From NCBI GenBank assembly GCA_963971535.1, contig OZ020589.1, positions 71,146,843 through 71,210,842 on the forward strand: a DNA stretch of 64,000 nt. Reading direction: 5' to 3'. The position numbers and the translations under genes were made by a program. The notes beneath the pieces are model-generated. The model did no database searches, was not told where the DNA came from, and saw only the letters and a program-made list of their open reading frames with translations. The DNA is from Notolepis coatsorum. Its lineage: Eukaryota; Chordata; Actinopteri; Aulopiformes; Paralepididae. Positions 54,441 through 64,000 of this stretch are shown piece after piece. The stretch's first letter is position 1. Every line of letters begins with the position of its first letter.

Positions 54441-54830
54441 AGTATTTAATGAAAAACGTCCTAAGTGGGCGACTCACCTAATGCATGGCTGAACTGAACG
54501 TTGTGTCCCCGTCAATCATCACTGCCAGATCTGACTTAATTTAATCGGCTATGGTCTCTTATCATCTCTCCACATCGGACGTGGTTGTCATAAGATGGAC
54601 TGATATCCGCTCCGTTCTTCTTGCAGAGCAAAATTAGCGGCTTAAACGTATTGAAAGGAAGTTCTTCTTTGGCGATGCAATAGCCCATATTATTATTGAA
54701 AGGAAGATGCCACATTCAGTTTAGTTTCGCTAGGAATTCTGGGATTTGGTGTTGGATGTATGGACTCTACGCAGACAGGGACATGGTATTTAATCGCACG
54801 ATAGACTACAAGTACCAAGTATATAGCGTG

Positions 54831-56070
54831 ACCCCGGTATTCACTGACATATTTAACCTGTCCTTAGAACAGGCTGTCATCCCTACCTGTCTGAAGAAGT
54901 CCACCATCATCCCTGTACCCAAAAAAATCTACGCCCGCTTGCCTCAACGACTACCTAGCTCTCACCTCCATAGCCATGAAGTGCTTTGAGAAGCTAGTGA
55001 AGGGCTACATCTGTTCCTCCCTCCCCATCAACCTGGACCCCCTGCAATTTGCATACCGCCCCAACAGGTCCACGGAGGACGCCATAGCCCATGTGCTGCA
55101 CACAGCAGCATCACACCTGGACAAGAGGCAGGGGAACTATGTGAGAATGCTATTCATCGACTACAGCTCAGCATTCAATACCATAGTCCCCTCCAAACTC
55201 ATAGCCAAGCTCAGGTACCTGGGCTTGAACTATGACCTCTGCCAGTGGGTCTTAGACTTCCTGACGGGTAGACCCCAGGTGGTGAGAGCAGGCAACTGCA
55301 CCTCCTCATCCATCACCCTCAACATAGGGGCCCCCCAGGGCTGTGTTCTGAGTCCCCTCCTCTACTCCCTGTACACACATGACTGTGTGGCTCAGCGGAA
55401 CAACAACACAATCATCAAATTTACTGACGACACAGTAGTGGTGGGCCTGATCTCTGCAAACGACGAGAGGGCCTACCTGGAAGAGGTCAAGGTCCTGGCG
55501 GGATGGTGCCAAGAGAACAGCCTCTCCCTGAACGTCAGCAAAACAAAGGAGATGATTGTGGACTTTAGGAGGTCGGGGGTCAGGGACTACAGCCCCCTCA
55601 GCATCGACGGGGCACCGGTTGAGAGAGTGAACAGTTTTAAGTACCTCAGAGCCCACATATCCGAGGACTTGACATGGACCACACACCTCTACTTCCTCAG
55701 GAGCCTAAGGAAGTTCCAAGTCAGTCAGAAGATCCTTAAGAACTTCTACTCATGTACAATAGAGAGCATCCTGACTGGTAATATCACCTCCTGGTTTGGG
55801 AATAGCACCGCACAAGACCGTAGCAGACTACAGAGAGTGGCCCGTTCAGCCGAGCGCACAATTGGAGGAGGGCTTCCCACTCTCCAGAACATTTACAACA
55901 AGCGGTGCAGGGGTAAGGCTAAGAGAATTATCAAGGACTCCAGCCACCCAAACAACTGCCTCTTTGAACTGCTGCGGTCAGGCAAGCGATACCGGAGTCT
56001 CATGGCAAGCACAGAAAGACTCAGAAGAAGCTTCTATCCCCAGGCCATCAGGTTGCTCAACGAACAATAA
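54831..56070 (+). pseudogene. L2 reverse transcriptase, frameshifted
   Basis: Matches copy 1 from [20 protein letters not shown] onward. A small deletion near 54950 shifts the frame before MKCFEKL. The rest is open to NEQ at 56070. Differences that matter: motif C reads FTDDT rather than FADDT (near 55421), and 33 bp are missing near 55687, removing the segment from IDSVV to KARQR in frame. Motifs A ([10 protein letters not shown]) and B ([10 protein letters not shown]) are intact. Confidence 0.88.
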
Positions 56071-56560
56071 CACTATGCAACAACCATCAAATGCACACAC
56101 AGCACACACATCCACACGCACACACTCACTTTAAACAAACAACCCACTGCAGCACCCACCCTACACACTTTAGAACACCTAGACACACTTTATATTTATT
56201 GGCAAAGAATTTGCACTACAAACCATACCTCAGGACACCTTACTGTAAATTGTACCTAAATTGAACCTCATCCCATGTCTGCTTTGCACTATATAGTATA
56301 TTGTATATTAGTATATTGCATAGTATATTGTATGTATGGTAACTCAGTTACTTCTATTCTGCATTGAACATTGTACATATGTACATACTGAACACTTGTG
56401 TCTTCTATTTTTAACTTTTTTACTTGCTATACTTATTTTATTTCATACTTATCTTTTGTCTAGCATAGTCTCTGGAGCGTAACAGAAAGACGCATTTTGT
56501 ATAAAAGTATTCTGTACTTCTGTATGACAACTATTAAAGAAACTTGAACTTGAAACTTGA
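54831..56560 (+). mobile_element. L2 LINE copy 2, uninterrupted 3' end
   Basis: 5'-truncated L2 of the same subfamily as copy 1. Its 3' UTR carries both empty target sites (ACTATATA at 56288-56295 and TTAA at 56534-56537) and ends with ACTTGAACTTGAAACTTGA. Confidence 0.92.
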
Positions 56561-56969
56561 CCCAGATTCACTCCACGCAAATATTTTTTTCACTCAGGCT
56601 ATCGGCGATCGCAGTAAGTTCATTCATTGCCGACAGATTATTTCATAGCACCACGACATTATGTTGCACTGTACAGCCCTAGTTGTAGGCTAATGTTTTA
56701 CATTTTTTTTATCCAATTTCTATGGAATAATTTAGGAGTGAAATGCGAATGAAGGGTTGAAATCACTACTCGCAAGGTTGCTCCCAAATATTATTTTCCA
56801 CTCGCATGGGCCAAATTAAGGGGCAATTTGCGATCATCTCGTTGCAGTGTACAGCCCTGAAACACATCTACATGCAATTGTTTTGCAATTTCATGCAAAA
56901 GGAGTTTATAAAATGCATGGTAAATGTCCATCCTGGACTCACCACTGTCACTCACACTTCCCTGCTACA
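56561..56969. other. hAT-end remnants
   Basis: Two CTGTACAGCCCT-type ends (56680 and 56859) with TCGCAAGGTTGCTCCC between them; nothing else recognised. Confidence 0.45.
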
Positions 56970-57291
56970 ACTTTTCAGAACTACACAAAAAATCTAGCCA
57001 CTAAGTTCTATTTTATGCTCAGAAATAACACTTCCCCAACACTCACAGCTTTACTGCCAAGACACAATAGGCTACAAGTCAAGAAGTATCACCACATCAA
57101 TCCCACATTCACTCATTCCAGTACCGGCTTACACAAATAATTATGGACTAAGATCATTCTTCCACACAAACAGTAAAATCTGGAACGAGATCCCATTCCA
57201 CATCAGAGCAATAACCTCCATCTCACACTTCAAACAGGCCTACAAACTACATCTGATGCTAGAAAACCTCTGCACTCACTGTGTCATTTAG
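56970..57291 (+). pseudogene. LINE C-terminal fragment ending in (CA)n
   Basis: Frames read FYFMLRNNTSPTLTALLPRH and then NYGLRSFFHTNSKIWNEIPF, HIRAITSISHFKQAYKLHLM to a stop at about 57291. This is the usual C-terminal end of CR1/L1-like fish LINE ORF2 proteins (K-I-W-N-x-I/L-P motif). One frame change near 57140. (CA)n begins about 20 bp later. Confidence 0.65.
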
Positions 57292-57309
57292 CACAGACCC
57301 AATCACTCA

Positions 57310-57313
57310 CTCA

Positions 57314-57392
<79 letters not shown>
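57310..57392. repeat. (CA)n microsatellite
   Basis: About 80 bp of pure CA. Confidence 0.97.
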
Positions 57393-57394
<2 letters not shown>

Positions 57395-58708
57395 AATAAA
57401 CACAACAGCCACAGCGGACCAACAAATCGCAGCAGCTATTTACAATGCAATACACAAATATACAAAATAATGCTCAAAATATGCACACTTCCTACCTTAT
57501 TTGTACATGAAGTACATCCTCCGATCATTCTTTGTGAATTCTACGATGACTTTGTTATAAAAGCCTCTTGCAATAATAATCCTTTTCTCTTCAAAAGTCA
57601 TAATTGCATGCTTGACTTACAATCACTTATGATTATAGGTCTGGAGTCACCCCCAGTCTTATCACACGCACGCACGCACACACACGCACACACACACACT
57701 GACCACCCAGACTAACTAAAGTAACTCAACAAAGCAACCCACAAGTCCAGGGATTCACACTGGCACTGCAGTGATGGTCGCATCTTATTTATTGTTATTA
57801 TTCGTTTTAAATCTAAACCGTTTGGGATTGTTTTCCCCTTTTCAAATTTGGACCAAGCCGTATTCTCATGCAGAGCAGCGGAGATAACAGCAGATCTGAT
57901 CCGTAGCTCGCACGTTTATCCCTTGCATGTTTTCGTCACACCAGGCTTGTGAAACAGTCCACGCGCGACAGCTTGGGACTTGTTGTCATTTCGCCTGGAT
58001 GTACAGAACGCATCACCAGATCAATCTCACATGCACATCACTCAGCACTATAGGAAATGAACGACACACACACGCGCGTGCACACACACACACACACAGG
58101 CCACAGCGGACCACAACAAATCGCTCGTTACTCACACGCGCTGGTCTCCTCCGTCGTAAGTCTGGTCTCCGTAAACTGGATGCTTGCAGACTGCAGAGGG
58201 GAATCCCTCGTGTCACACACTCGCATAAGCCCATATATGGACCAAGTTGCCAACTAAGGAATTTCCGCAGTAGCACTCACTCACCAAAGCTGTGTGCTGC
58301 TCACATGAAGAGGACGGCAGCACAGCGGTTCTTCCTCTGGGCGAACGTTTCGATGACTTTGTGGATTTTTTTTTAGAAAGACAGGACAGGAGCTTACTAA
58401 ACTACTAGCTTGCTAAGCTAGTAGCTAGCTACAAGTTAGCTTACACAGTCCAAGACGGCATGTTCACGTCAACTACAACTACACTACTTCAACTGAGATA
58501 AAAAATATATATATATCATCAAACGATGCAGTGCACAATAAGTTCATGAAGTTCAACAATTGAATAAAGAGATCAGAGAGCTCAGAGCTGTCACTTGGAA
58601 ATTTTTGAAGAACATTTTAAAAAATTCGCTGGCATTGTTTTTTTCACAGAGGAAAACATTTCTAATAAAAAAAAATATATAATAATAAAGAAAAAAAATA
58701 TATATATA
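57393..58708. other. Non-coding stretch with a duplicated 25-bp block
   Basis: CACAGCGGACCAACAAATCGC (57411) recurs as CACAGCGGACCACAACAAAT near 58101, each next to a CA tract, so this interval may contain an old duplication. No gene or element ends recognised. Confidence 0.45.
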
Positions 58709-59100
58709 TTAACACATTCCCTGCCACGCAATTTGAGCATCTTATACCACTCTCTGCCACCACTCTAAGTCTATGGAGATGTTCACCTTCTTTGCAGGGC
58801 TATAACTTTTTAAATTGTATTGCTATATTGACATTACTATGGCCCATTCAACATCGATTATCTATCGTTCAGGATGTGGGAACGTTATACTTTTTCATTC
58901 ATATGAAAATACCGTCTAGAATATAAATATCTTTTTATCGTTTTCTGCAGTAATTCCTAGAACGCTAGTTATAGGCCTAAACGCATAATATAGATTATCG
59001 ATTGCAGTTTATTCGTGATACACGCTATATTAAAAAATCCAACTGAATACGATCCTAAACGTTATGACTCATCATGCGCGGATGAACGGGGGGGGGGGGG
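58709..59100. mobile_element. TTAA element 5' end (TTAACACATTCCC)
   Basis: TTAACACATTCCCTGCCACG at 58709 resembles the ends of TTAA/piggyBac-type elements and is close to family P1. No right end was found; a poly-G at 59088-59100 marks a possible break. Confidence 0.5.
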
Positions 59101-59382
59101 GTTACGTTTATAAGTCCGTGATCGTCAGTAAATGCTTTATGTAGTATGGGTTGATTTATTGATCAGTTGGTTTGTAAACAAAGAAATGTACAATCGCCTT
59201 GAAAATGACGTCAGCGTCCTCAGTCGATGAGACTGGAACAAAAAGATCCCACTTATTTGACGGCGATCGAGTCGATCCATTTCCGGTTTGTATAATAATA
59301 ATACACGCCAAAATCATGTCGATTATTGAGTTATGGCAGCGATCCATATACACAGTGTGTGTCTAGAGTCCCGCGACAATAT

Positions 59383-60055
59383 GTTCAAGTTCAAGTTCAA
59401 GTTCAAGTTCTTTAATAGTTGTCATACAGAAGTACAGAATACTTTCATACAAAATGCTTCTTACTGTTACGCTCCAGAGACTGTGCTAGACAAGATAGTA
59501 TCAAATAACATAATAACATAATATAGCATGAATTTAGAAGAAGAAAATGAGGTCACAGTGTTCGGTATAGACATATGTACAATGTTCTGAGTTACCATAT
59601 AATATACAATACACAATACTATGCAGTGTACTAATGTACAGTACTATCTAGTGCAAAGCAGAAATGGGATGAGGTACAATTTTAGGTACAATTTACAGTA
59701 AGGTGTACGAGTTGTAGTGCAATCCTTCATCCATAAATATAAAGTGTGGGGAGTGGGTGCTACAGTGTGTTTGTTTAAAGTGGGTGTGTGCTATAAAGTG
59801 TGTGTAGTGGGTGCTACAGTGTGTTTGTTTAAAGTGAGTGTGTGCGTGTGGATGTGTGTGCTATGTGTGTTTGGTGGTTGTTGTTGTGTAGTGTTCATTC
59901 ATTGTTCGTTTAGCAGCCTGATGGCCTGGGGATAGAAGCTACTTCTGAGTCTTTCTGTGCTCGCCTTGAGACTCCTGTATCGCTTGCCTGACGGCAGCAG
60001 TTCAAAGAGGCAGTTGTTCGGGTGGCTCGAGTCCTTAATAATTCTCTTGTGAGTG
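59383..60055 (-). pseudogene. L2 LINE copy 3, 3' end
   Basis: The minus strand keeps only the last codons ([31 protein letters not shown]) and the whole 3' UTR, with a clean CTTGAA-repeat tail (59383-59410 read as TTCAAG on the plus strand). Same subfamily as copies 1 and 2. Confidence 0.9.
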
Positions 60056-61030
60056 CCGGACGCATTTCCCAGACGCACCGAGATCGACTCATCCATTTCC
60101 GGTTTGGTAACTCGCCGATCATCCACCAGGCGGCAGTATTGAAGCGTTGCAGAGTTGTACAGGCTCCCACTGCATCAGACCAGGCTCCGTGAGGGAATTA
60201 TGAATAACATGGCGAAAAAATTAAATATGAGCTCAATAACGTCGTACGCCGTGGAATGGCAGAATTCGCATGAACTTGTAAGCCGTTTCCGGTTAATATT
60301 ATTATTATAATTTTTTTTCTGTATATTACTAGTGAAGCACTGCCTCACTAGTAGTCATGCAATAACCTCCACTGGTCAAAAGAAGGGAGAGACGGGGTGA
60401 AAAATGGGCTGAGGGAAGAGAAGGGAGAAAGTGGAAGATGAGGGAGGAAAGGGAGGGAAGGAGAGAGAGTGTATGTGAGAGAGGAAGATAAGAAGATGAA
60501 AGAGAAGAGGGGAGGGAGAGGAGCCGTATGTGTTGGCAGGCCCACTTAGGGAGCGCCGAGGGGCGCAGGCCCCCTATTCAGGGCGTGCCACCAAGAGGCC
60601 TGTTCCCACAGCTTCACATAGGCACAGCCAGGGGCAGCATTGTGGCAGGAGAGAGGGGTCCTTCTCTCTCCTTGAAAGAAGAAAAGCATCCTCCAGAGCA
60701 GGAGTACTCTCTCAATTGTTTCATTTACCTCTTTCATCCCTCATCTTCAGCTCTTGTTTGAATTACCACTATGCCTGTTCGCCCAGGGCCTAAAAACACT
60801 GTTCCCAGGAGACTCCTTTCATATGAGCACAGGAGACAGACTGTATGTGTGAAAGACATAAGCAGCACGGAGATGCTCACAGTGGCTTCAGAGGTTTGTT
60901 CAGCTTTGTGATCATCACAAAGTGATCTGAACCAATAGGTTTTCTTTAATTATTATACAAAACACATTCGGTTCACTAGAGCCAGAAATATTTAATATAA
61001 TAGTTTGCATATATCCATATATCCACTGAA
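60056..61030 (+). other. Mostly unassigned; one small ATG frame
   Basis: TCCATTTCCGGTTTG occurs at 59277 and 60094, flanking the L2 copy at a distance. 60320-60345 has a GAAGCACTGCCTCACTAG hairpin-like end. An ATG at 60771 opens a 46-codon frame (MPVRPGPKNTVPRRLL) whose product is not recognised. Confidence 0.35.
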
Positions 61031-61035
61031 AATGG

Positions 61036-61290
61036 ATCTAATATTGAGAAAGTCACTGGATATAAATATTTTAGCATCTGGCTTGATGATAAATGTTCAT
61101 TTAAATACCATATAGACAATCTTGTCAGCATACTGCACCAGAAAATTGGCTTATTTTACAGAAACAGAACCTGTTTCTATATGATTAGTCATAAAAGGAT
61201 TGTTGAAGCACTAATCAGTGTTTGATTAAGGTGATGTGATTTATAGAAATGCTGCTGTGGTATAATTCCCTGCTCAAACTGTTATGAAAT
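61036..61290 (+). pseudogene. LINE ORF2 C-terminal fragment
   Basis: The frame VTGYKYFSIWLDDKCSFKYH, IDNLVSILHQKIGLFYRN, HKRIVEALIS is the post-catalytic region of a fish LINE reverse transcriptase (YLGIWLDD-type motif, here YFSIWLDD). It decays into stops after about 61220. Short, isolated and old. Confidence 0.75.
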
Positions 61291-62440
61291 ATGGAATGTT
61301 GTGTAGTCTTGATTCCCAGAAGGTCAAAGGTGGCAAGGAGAGGTGAAATCTGTAAAGGACCAGTGCACCACACACCTTAGATAGTTTCTATTTTCTCCCA
61401 AACAGTTAGTTAAGATACATGGGTTTTAGAAGTAATCATATATTGGCAAAATTAGAAAAGAGATCAGTAAGATACATAGGCTTTTTAAAATAGCCCAAAA
61501 GTAAGGTAATATTGTTTAGATTAAGGCGATTTAAATGACTCTGCCAACTACCCTCTCTGTCTCTGAAAACAGTCAATACTAGGTGGTCTATCTGCTAAAA
61601 GGAGGCCTAGAGTCAGAGTGGATTAGCATTCCCGTCTTAAAGTAAACTGCAGCTGCTCTTTTCCCCCACGGGGGGAACAGGTAAAACAATAGGTTGTGAG
61701 TATCTAGCAGGCTGACTTTAACATTTCAAAGGCTGGCGCTATTGACAAAAGTAGAAGAGAACAAAAGATGTCAGGAGGTGGCACCCAACCATTGATTAAG
61801 AAATCTCCCTCAAACCAGTTTGGGGGCCATAGGATACGAGTTGACCTGATTAGCAGGCAGACTGGTGATCTCTGACCCAAGATTGCTATTTGGCCCAAAA
61901 TTTGGTAAACATCACTAAAACCCTTTTATTTAACTTCATAGGATAATTTCAAGTTGCTAAACAGTAAAATAGTATAGATTCCCACAAAGAAAATAATAAA
62001 TAGGTTAAAGAAAACAATTAGACTATAATCCACTGTTGTAAAGTCTAATTCTGCCAGTAAACACAGTTAATGTGTAATGTCATTAGAAAACTAAGCTAAC
62101 ATCCAACATAAGGTTATAGAATTAATAAATACAAGATTGTCTTAAAACCAAAAGGGACTAAATTAGACAATCATCTGGAGAAAACTATATTCAACTAAAT
62201 ATAGGTTTCTGTGATCCAATATTCTTGGTTAAAATCATTCCAGGATCATTTCAATTCGATGCTAAATAAACTTTTACGCACGCGTAAAATGTGCCAGATA
62301 TAATTTTACATGCGTTACATTTTTATCAATATCTTGGCAATTTTTTGTGCTAGAATGAAACGGAAAAGATTGGGAGGAAGTGACGAAGGAGGCGGAAGTT
62401 ACTGCCAGAAAAAAAGAGTAGAACAAGCCTGCACAATTCG
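61291..62440. other. Apparently unique AT-rich DNA
   Basis: No repeat or gene recognised on either strand. Confidence 0.5.
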
Positions 62441-62487
62441 TCCACTAGATAATTTCTGTCGGACAGTTAGTAGTTAGTAGTTCGACT

Positions 62488-62620
62488 TTTATAACAGTAG
62501 TAGTAGCAGTAGTAGTAGCAGTACTAGCAGTAATAGTAGTGGTAGTAGTAGTAGTAGCAGTAGTAGTAGTTATAGTAGCAGTAGTAGTAGTATTAGTAGA
62601 CGTTTTAGTAGTAGTAGTTT
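62488..62620. repeat. Imperfect (AGT)n trinucleotide repeat
   Basis: AGTAGTAGCAGTAGTAGTAG-type units over about 130 bp. Confidence 0.9.
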
Positions 62621-62745
62621 GAGCTATCCATGTGCTAACGTTGACGATCCAGTGAGGAGGAGCAAGGAGCAAAAGGAGCAGAAGCCCTGCCTTCAACCAG
62701 TTCAGTGAGACATGGAAGGAGGGCTAACCAAGACAGGTGAGAGAC

Positions 62746-62746
<1 letters not shown>

Positions 62747-62825
<79 letters not shown>
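62747..62825. repeat. (TTA)n microsatellite
   Basis: About 79 bp of pure TTA, starting ten bases after a good splice-donor-like GTGAGAG at 62737. Confidence 0.97.
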
Positions 62826-62826
<1 letters not shown>

Positions 62827-63089
62827 GTGCTTTTGTTTTAGTTATTACTCTGTTCATAAAAGTTGAAAATAATGTATTTTTACATGTCATTGTCTACAGC
62901 AATGATTTGCCTGGCACATCTAGGGGGGCAGGGCGTGCCCAAGCCAACCCTAACCCTAACCCTTATTACTAGGTTTGCAGACTTTGTACGCAATATATAC
63001 AGAATGGAATATTGAGTGTATATACAGTGTGTGTGTGTGTTGTATGAGCAGTGTCTTATATGTACAATGTGTGTGCCATTTATGTGCAG

Positions 63090-63288
63090 ACATGATGAGC
63101 AGCCTGCTCCAGGCCGACGCAGGACAACCCAGGCCAGGCCAAGACGTCCAGCCCAGGCAGGAGATCAGGCAGGAGATCAGACGCCCTGGAAGACCGACAG
63201 TGATCCTGATCCAGCCCCTCAGCCCCTCCGGTTCATGCCGTGCAGACCCCCAGGACCGCAGCTAGACCCCCATGCCACGTATACACAG
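63090..63288 (+). other. Exon-like piece of a piggyBac-type transposase
   Basis: TATGTGCAG ends just before it and CAG-GTAACA follows it, so it has both splice signals. One frame reads WKTDSDPDPAPQPLRFMP and PPGPQLDPHATYTQ. The D-P-x-P...RF...PGPQL pattern is typical of the N-terminal region of piggyBac-derived (PGBD-like) proteins just ahead of the transposase core. An upstream block ending in a GTGAGA donor at 62736 could be the preceding exon. The catalytic core is not seen before the window ends. Confidence 0.45.
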
Positions 63289-64000
63289 GTAACACCTGTC
63301 AAAAGGCGTTACAGTTTGACAGGTGCAATATTTTTTTTGGATACGCCTCAGGCATCCTGCACTCTATATGACTGCACTCTAGTCATATGTGTACTGTATA
63401 TATGTATATTGAATATCCCACAATTTAATTATTTAGTTATTTTTTACTTTTTTACTGTAAAAATTTTTTTTTACTTTTTTTTGTAAAAAAAATTACCTTT
63501 ACTGACTTTTTGTTTAAAAAAAGCATGCTGGTGATCATTTCCAGTTGAGAATCAAAATTTCATCTGTGTTTATTACCTGTGTATGGAGAAAATAATGCTT
63601 TGTAAATTGAATTCTGATCTGTTCTCTTTTGTTTATGTAACAAAAGAGAACAGATCAGAATTCAATTCAGTTTTATATCCTTGATTTGATATGTTTGCAT
63701 TGGTTCATACAAAAAATAACACATTTTCTCAATCTGATTTTGTGTTTTGTGTTGTACATTATGCAGTATACAGTATATACAGTATTATACAATATGAAAC
63801 TGTCAGGTCATATATGTGAGGCTGTGCTGAAAAAAAAGATACCAAACATACCATGGTAAAACATTTTAAAATGGGAATTATACAATTTAAATCAAAATTA
63901 GCCAAAACATATGAAATATCCCAAGACCCAGAAGGGTTTTAAGCCCCTAGACATGGTCTATTATTCTGCCCTTAGTTAAAAAAGATTAATTGGTGATATT
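63289..64000. other. AT-rich non-coding DNA with a perfect hairpin
   Basis: Contains the 29-bp inverted repeat at 63605-63667; otherwise no feature recognised. Confidence 0.5.
63605..63667. repeat. Perfect 29-bp stem, 5-nt loop
   Basis: AATTGAATTCTGATCTGTTC and following CTCTTTTGTT (63605-63633) is exactly complementary to 63639-63667, with TATGT as loop. No protein or flanking duplication goes with it. Confidence 0.95.

Noticed and set aside
59266..60108. TCCATTTCCGGTTTG repeat as target duplication of L2 copy 3
   Set aside because: The copies lie about 100 bp and 40 bp away from the L2 ends, so they cannot be its target duplication.
62943..62963. Interstitial telomere repeat (CCCTAA units)
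   Set aside because: Only about three units; too short to be more than chance or a fusion scar without further evidence.

Overview
This window reads as gene-poor, repeat-dense teleost fish DNA. Nearly every protein-coding signal belongs to a transposable element. The element mix is typical of ray-finned fish: L2, Rex1-like and other CR1-group LINEs, a restriction-like-endonuclease LINE, BEL/Pao and DIRS retrotransposons, many hAT and TTAA-target (piggyBac-type) non-autonomous elements, tRNA-derived SINEs, and very long (CA)n tracts. The species cannot be fixed from what is visible. No complete host gene was found. A few exon-like or promoter-like stretches are flagged with low confidence.

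Layout. 1-5.3 kb: two TTAA elements, a 73-bp minisatellite, a broken hAT transposase, a GA-rich minisatellite. 5.3-9.3 kb: a TTAA MITE, an exon-like duplicated segment, a CA minisatellite, and minus-strand LINE remnants carrying a small retroposed insertion. 9.3-13.7 kb: an L2 LINE holding a 2.1-kb hAT element and a TTAA MITE, itself inserted into a minus-strand LINE endonuclease. 14.3-19.1 kb: two more TTAA elements, a LINE-tail palindrome split by a SINE, a foldback element with an 11-bp target duplication. 19.4-26.8 kb: LINE fragments, the second (inverted) copy of the exon-like segment interrupted by a TTAA element, SINEs, and about 1.3 kb without assignment.

26.8-37.4 kb: a hAT element swollen to 10.6 kb by a complete BEL/Pao LTR retrotransposon (27548-36673, minus strand). 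It has near-identical LTRs, a matching target duplication, a tRNA-Tyr-like primer binding site and a single open 2062-codon Gag-Pol frame. 37.4-45.7 kb: LINE and hAT fragments, a hAT MITE with a hairpin core, a CCHC Gag fragment, and a decayed DIRS-type tyrosine-recombinase retrotransposon. 46.3-48.6 kb: hAT inside hAT, with several TTAA elements inside the inner one. 49.4-53.2 kb: a SINE with a 19-bp target duplication, then a restriction-like-endonuclease LINE bordered on both sides by (TG)n and split by an antisense CR1-group LINE. 53.4-64 kb: a probable hAT host with a second L2, a third L2, LINE scraps, and a piggyBac-like exon near the right edge.

The strongest general result is that the window contains both filled and empty versions of several insertion sites (L2 3' end with and without a TTAA MITE; the same L2 with and without a hAT; the duplicated segment with and without a TTAA element). 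This allows exact element boundaries and an order of events to be read directly. The BEL/Pao element is the youngest large insertion judged by its LTRs.
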